A DNA stretch of 64,000 nt, taken from NCBI RefSeq assembly GCF_003254505.1, contig NZ_QFYP01000001.1, positions 1,286,001 through 1,350,000 of the forward strand, read 5' to 3'. Each line of letters starts with the position of its first letter. Within the stretch, counting starts at the first letter, position 1. Positions 61,901 to 64,000 of this stretch are shown one piece after another. Both the position numbers and the translations under genes were made by a program. The notes under the pieces are model-generated. The model was not told the origin of the DNA, made no database searches, and was given only the letters and a program-made list of their open reading frames with translations. Source of the stretch: Phenylobacterium hankyongense. Its GTDB lineage: Bacteria > Pseudomonadota > Alphaproteobacteria > Caulobacterales > Caulobacteraceae.

Positions 61901-63439
61901 TCAGCCGACCTTGGCGCGCGCCGTGGTTTCCGTCCAGACGCGGCCGGTCCACCGGGTCAATGCGGCGCGGAGCACGTCCGGCGACAGCGGCTTGACCATG
62001 TAATCGTCCATGCCGGCGGCCAGGCAGGCCTGGCGGTCGTCGTCGAAGGCGTTGGCGGTCAGCGCCACGATCGGGGTGACGACGCCGTCGGCCCGCAGCC
62101 GCCGCGCGGTCTCCTCGCCGGAGAGGCCGGGCATGCGCATGTCCATCAGGATGACGTCGTAGACGCCGACCTTGACCGCGGCGATCGCCTCCTCGCCGCC
62201 CAGGGCGTGGTCGACGTCGCAGCCTTCGCGGGTGAGCAGGGCGCGGGCCAGGAGGGCGTTGATCGGATTGTCTTCCACCAGCAGCACGCGCACGCCGGGC
62301 GCGACCGCGGCGGCCATCCGCTCGTCCTGCGGCGCGGCCTCGGCTTCCGACGCGGCGCCGGCGGCGATCAGCACCCGCTCGGCCAGCGAGGCGCGGCGCA
62401 GCGGCTTGATCAGGTAGCCGGCGAAGCCCGCGCGCTTGTAGCGCGCCATGCGGTCGCGGTCCTCGGGGGCCAGCAGGACGATGCTGCGGCGGTCGGCCGG
62501 CGCGCGCAGGGTCGAGGCTGCGGTCGCCAGGCCGTGGTCGATCAGCAGGACGTCCTTGGGACCGGTGCGCGCCACCAGGGCGTCGACGCCGGCGGTGGTG
62601 ACGGCGCGGCCGCCGCAGGCCTGGATCTGGCGCCGCGCGGCCTCGCGGACGATGGCGCTGGGCGAGGCGACGCCCACCGTGCGGCCGGCCAGCAGCGCCG
62701 GCGCCTGGGCGCCCGGCAGGCGCCGGAAGCCGGCCTCGAACCAGAACACCGCGCCGCCGCCGCGCGCCGCGGCGAACCCGACCTCGCCGCCCATGCCCCG
62801 GGCGAGGCGGCGCGCGATGGCCAGGCCCAGCCCCGCGCCGCCCAGCTGGGCGTCGGCGGCCCGCGCCTGGGCGAAGGCGTCGAAGATGTGTTCGCGTTGG
62901 GCCGGCGCGACGCCCGGGCCGGTGTCCTCGACCGTGAAGCGCAGCGCGCCGTCGGCGGTTTCGGCGACGCCCAGCAGGACGCCGCCTTCGAGCGTGAACT
63001 TCACGGCGTTGCCGGCGAAGTTCAGCAGGATCTGCTTCAGCCGGCCCTCGTCGGCCTGGATCCGGGGCAGGCCGCGCGGCGCCGACCAGCCGATCTCCAG
63101 GCGCTTTTCTCGCGCCCGCGGCGACAACAGCTCGCAGACGCCGCGCAACAGCGCCTCGACGTCGACCGGGGCCGCATGCAGGTCCACGGCGCCGGCGCCC
63201 AGCTTGGCGAAGTCGAGCACGTCGTTGACCAGGGTGAGCAGGTGCTGGCCGCTTTCCCGCAGGGCGGTGGCGTAGGCGCGCTGCTCGGCGGTGAGGGTGG
63301 TGCCCTCCAAAAGGCGGGCCATGCCCAGCACCCCGTTGAGCGGGGTGCGGAACTCGTGGCTGAGCGAAGCCAGCTGCTCGGCGCTGATGTGGGTCCGTTC
63401 GGGACGCCGCGCGGCGAGAGGGCGGGGAGGTCTGCGCAT
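61901..63439 (-). CDS. Hybrid histidine kinase without sensor domain
   Basis: 512 aa. HisKA with H28 in SHEFRTPLNGVLGMARLL; HATPase with N box FAGNAVKF, G1 VEDTGPGVA and G2 GGAGLGLAI. A degenerate receiver follows (KDVLLIDHGL...GYLIKPLRR), then a complete receiver with VEDNPINALLAR and VILMDMRMPGLSG. There is no TM or PAS domain and only about 20 residues precede the kinase, so it must take its input from another protein. A TTAA-N7-TCAA site at 63464 lies upstream. Confidence 0.92.
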   Translation of the reverse strand: MRRPPRPLAARRPERTHISAEQLASLSHEFRTPLNGVLGMARLLEGTTLTAEQRAYATALRESGQHLLTLVNDVLDFAKLGAGAVDLHAAPVDVEALLRGVCELLSPRAREKRLEIGWSAPRGLPRIQADEGRLKQILLNFAGNAVKFTLEGGVLLGVAETADGALRFTVEDTGPGVAPAQREHIFDAFAQARAADAQLGGAGLGLAIARRLARGMGGEVGFAAARGGGAVFWFEAGFRRLPGAQAPALLAGRTVGVASPSAIVREAARRQIQACGGRAVTTAGVDALVARTGPKDVLLIDHGLATAASTLRAPADRRSIVLLAPEDRDRMARYKRAGFAGYLIKPLRRASLAERVLIAAGAASEAEAAPQDERMAAAVAPGVRVLLVEDNPINALLARALLTREGCDVDHALGGEEAIAAVKVGVYDVILMDMRMPGLSGEETARRLRADGVVTPIVALTANAFDDDRQACLAAGMDDYMVKPLSPDVLRAALTRWTGRVWTETTARAKVG

Positions 63440-63463
63440 GGCCGAGCCTTACGCGCGACGGCC

Positions 63464-63478
63464 TTAACGTCCGGTCAA
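63464..63478. promoter_or_regulatory. CtrA-box-like site upstream of the hybrid kinase
   Basis: TTAA at 63464-63467, seven bases, then TCAA at 63475-63478: one mismatch to TTAA-N7-TTAA. It is 25 bp upstream of the kinase start. This fits cell-cycle control in Caulobacterales but is a short motif and may be chance. Confidence 0.35.
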
Positions 63479-63488
63479 ATCGCCGGGG

Positions 63489-63875
63489 TCAGGACGGCTT
63501 GACGGCCATTTCCTGCGCCAGCGCCAACAGCGCGGCGCGCCCGCGGGGGTCGGGGATCGCGGAGAAGGCCTGCAGGATCTCCAGAGCGCCCGGCCGGGCC
63601 AGGGCGCGGAAGACGTCCTGATCGTCCTCCAGCGGGGCGGAATCCTCCCCCACCAGCCAGGAGACGGTGACGTCGAGCGCCGCGGCGGCGGCTACCAGCG
63701 TGGAGGCCGCGACGCGGTTGGAGCCGCGCTCGTACTTCTGCACCTGCTGGAAGGACACGCCCAGCCGCACGGCCAGGTCGCTCTGGCTCAGGCCGAGCTG
63801 CCGGCGGCGGGCGCGCAGCCGGGCGCCGATGGCCAGCTCCACCCCGGCGGAGCGTCCAACCTCTCTGACCTGCAT
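63489..63875 (-). CDS. XRE-family regulator
   Basis: 128 aa from the ATG at 63875, supported by AGGAGG just upstream. The HTH is ARLRARRRQLGLSQSDLAVRLGVSFQQVQKYERGSNRVAASTLVAAAAAL at about 17-66, with the QQVQKYERG recognition helix common in Caulobacterales. The C-terminal helix region (DVFRALARPGALEILQAFSAIPD) lacks a known domain. It precedes the hybrid kinase gene on the same strand by 49 bp. Confidence 0.92.
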   Translation of the reverse strand: MQVREVGRSAGVELAIGARLRARRRQLGLSQSDLAVRLGVSFQQVQKYERGSNRVAASTLVAAAAALDVTVSWLVGEDSAPLEDDQDVFRALARPGALEILQAFSAIPDPRGRAALLALAQEMAVKPS

Positions 63876-63972
63876 GGCGAGCCTCCTGATCGGGCGGCAG
63901 TTTAGCCCAGCGACGGCGGGCTTTCGCGTGAAAGTAGACGCGCGCGCGCAGCCGTCGTTTACTGTGCGCACG

Positions 63973-64000
63973 ATGCGCACCCGAGCGGACATCACCGAAG
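63973..64000 (+). CDS. Possible start of a gene cut by the window end
   Basis: An ATG at 63973 opens MRTRADITE in the last 28 bases, divergent from the XRE gene. An inverted GTGCGC / GCGCAC pair (63964-63980) overlaps the start. Too little is visible to name it. Confidence 0.35.

Noticed and set aside
33129..64000. CRISPR arrays or Cas genes
   Set aside because: No regularly spaced repeats and no Cas-like proteins were seen on either strand.

Overview
The window looks like a chromosome segment of a high-GC alphaproteobacterium of the Caulobacterales (Caulobacter/Phenylobacterium-like). This rests on GC-rich codon use, two large TonB-dependent receptors, several TTG/GTG starts, and a chemotaxis operon whose order (mcp, STAS protein, cheY, cheA, cheW, cheR, cheB, cheY, cheD, cheU, cheY, cheE) matches the Caulobacter crescentus major che cluster as I recall it. 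The genus is an inference. No rRNA, CRISPR array or insertion sequence was found.

Layout. 1-23261 is ordinary host metabolism. It holds a PLP decarboxylase, a small HTH protein, and a TonB receptor / beta-propeller / phosphoesterase set. Next come a GlxA-type regulator, an HD-domain protein, and a VOC/SDR/MarR operon with a palindromic operator candidate. A LysR / M20 peptidase / D-cysteine desulfhydrase / TonB receptor / M14 carboxypeptidase group follows, then RlpA, a secreted RTX-type SGNH hydrolase and a second MarR regulator. 23622-33128 is the chemotaxis operon, almost every junction of which is a stop/start overlap. Its third CheY lacks the acidic pair of a normal receiver and ends in a FliM-like CheY-binding motif.

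33245-52449 is a 19.2-kb integrative island in a tRNA-Gly(GCC) gene. A perfect 45-bp repeat of the 3' part of the tRNA marks the left end. The intact tRNA lies at the right end, and its original terminator is stranded beyond the left repeat. The island carries a HEPN-like protein, an XRE regulator, an excisionase-like HTH, a primase-helicase, a tyrosine integrase and a small membrane protein. Its right half is a defence block. One leftward set encodes an orphan 117-aa domain protein, a MORC/MutL-like GHKL ATPase, a PD-(D/E)XK protein, a Z1-domain helicase-like protein and a small unknown. Beside it lie a Vsr-type nuclease and a C5-cytosine methyltransferase that overlap tail to tail. A rightward pair then encodes a second, 844-aa GHKL-type ATPase and a DUF5677-like protein. 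The first set resembles the MORC-ATPase restriction-modification systems described by comparative genomics. The two GHKL ATPases of different type in one island, and the orphan domain, are the least familiar parts.

52562-64000 returns to host genes: a DUF6065-like protein, a prolyl-tRNA editing protein, a thioredoxin/TPR co-chaperone, a Lon-N-domain protein, a Trm112-like protein, an SDR, a REP-like palindromic element, a quinone oxidoreductase, RlmN, a DUF350 protein, a membrane-anchored trypsin-like protein, an AmpG-like transporter, a hybrid histidine kinase and an XRE regulator. All calls come from reading translations and nucleotide motifs; no database search or structure prediction was run.
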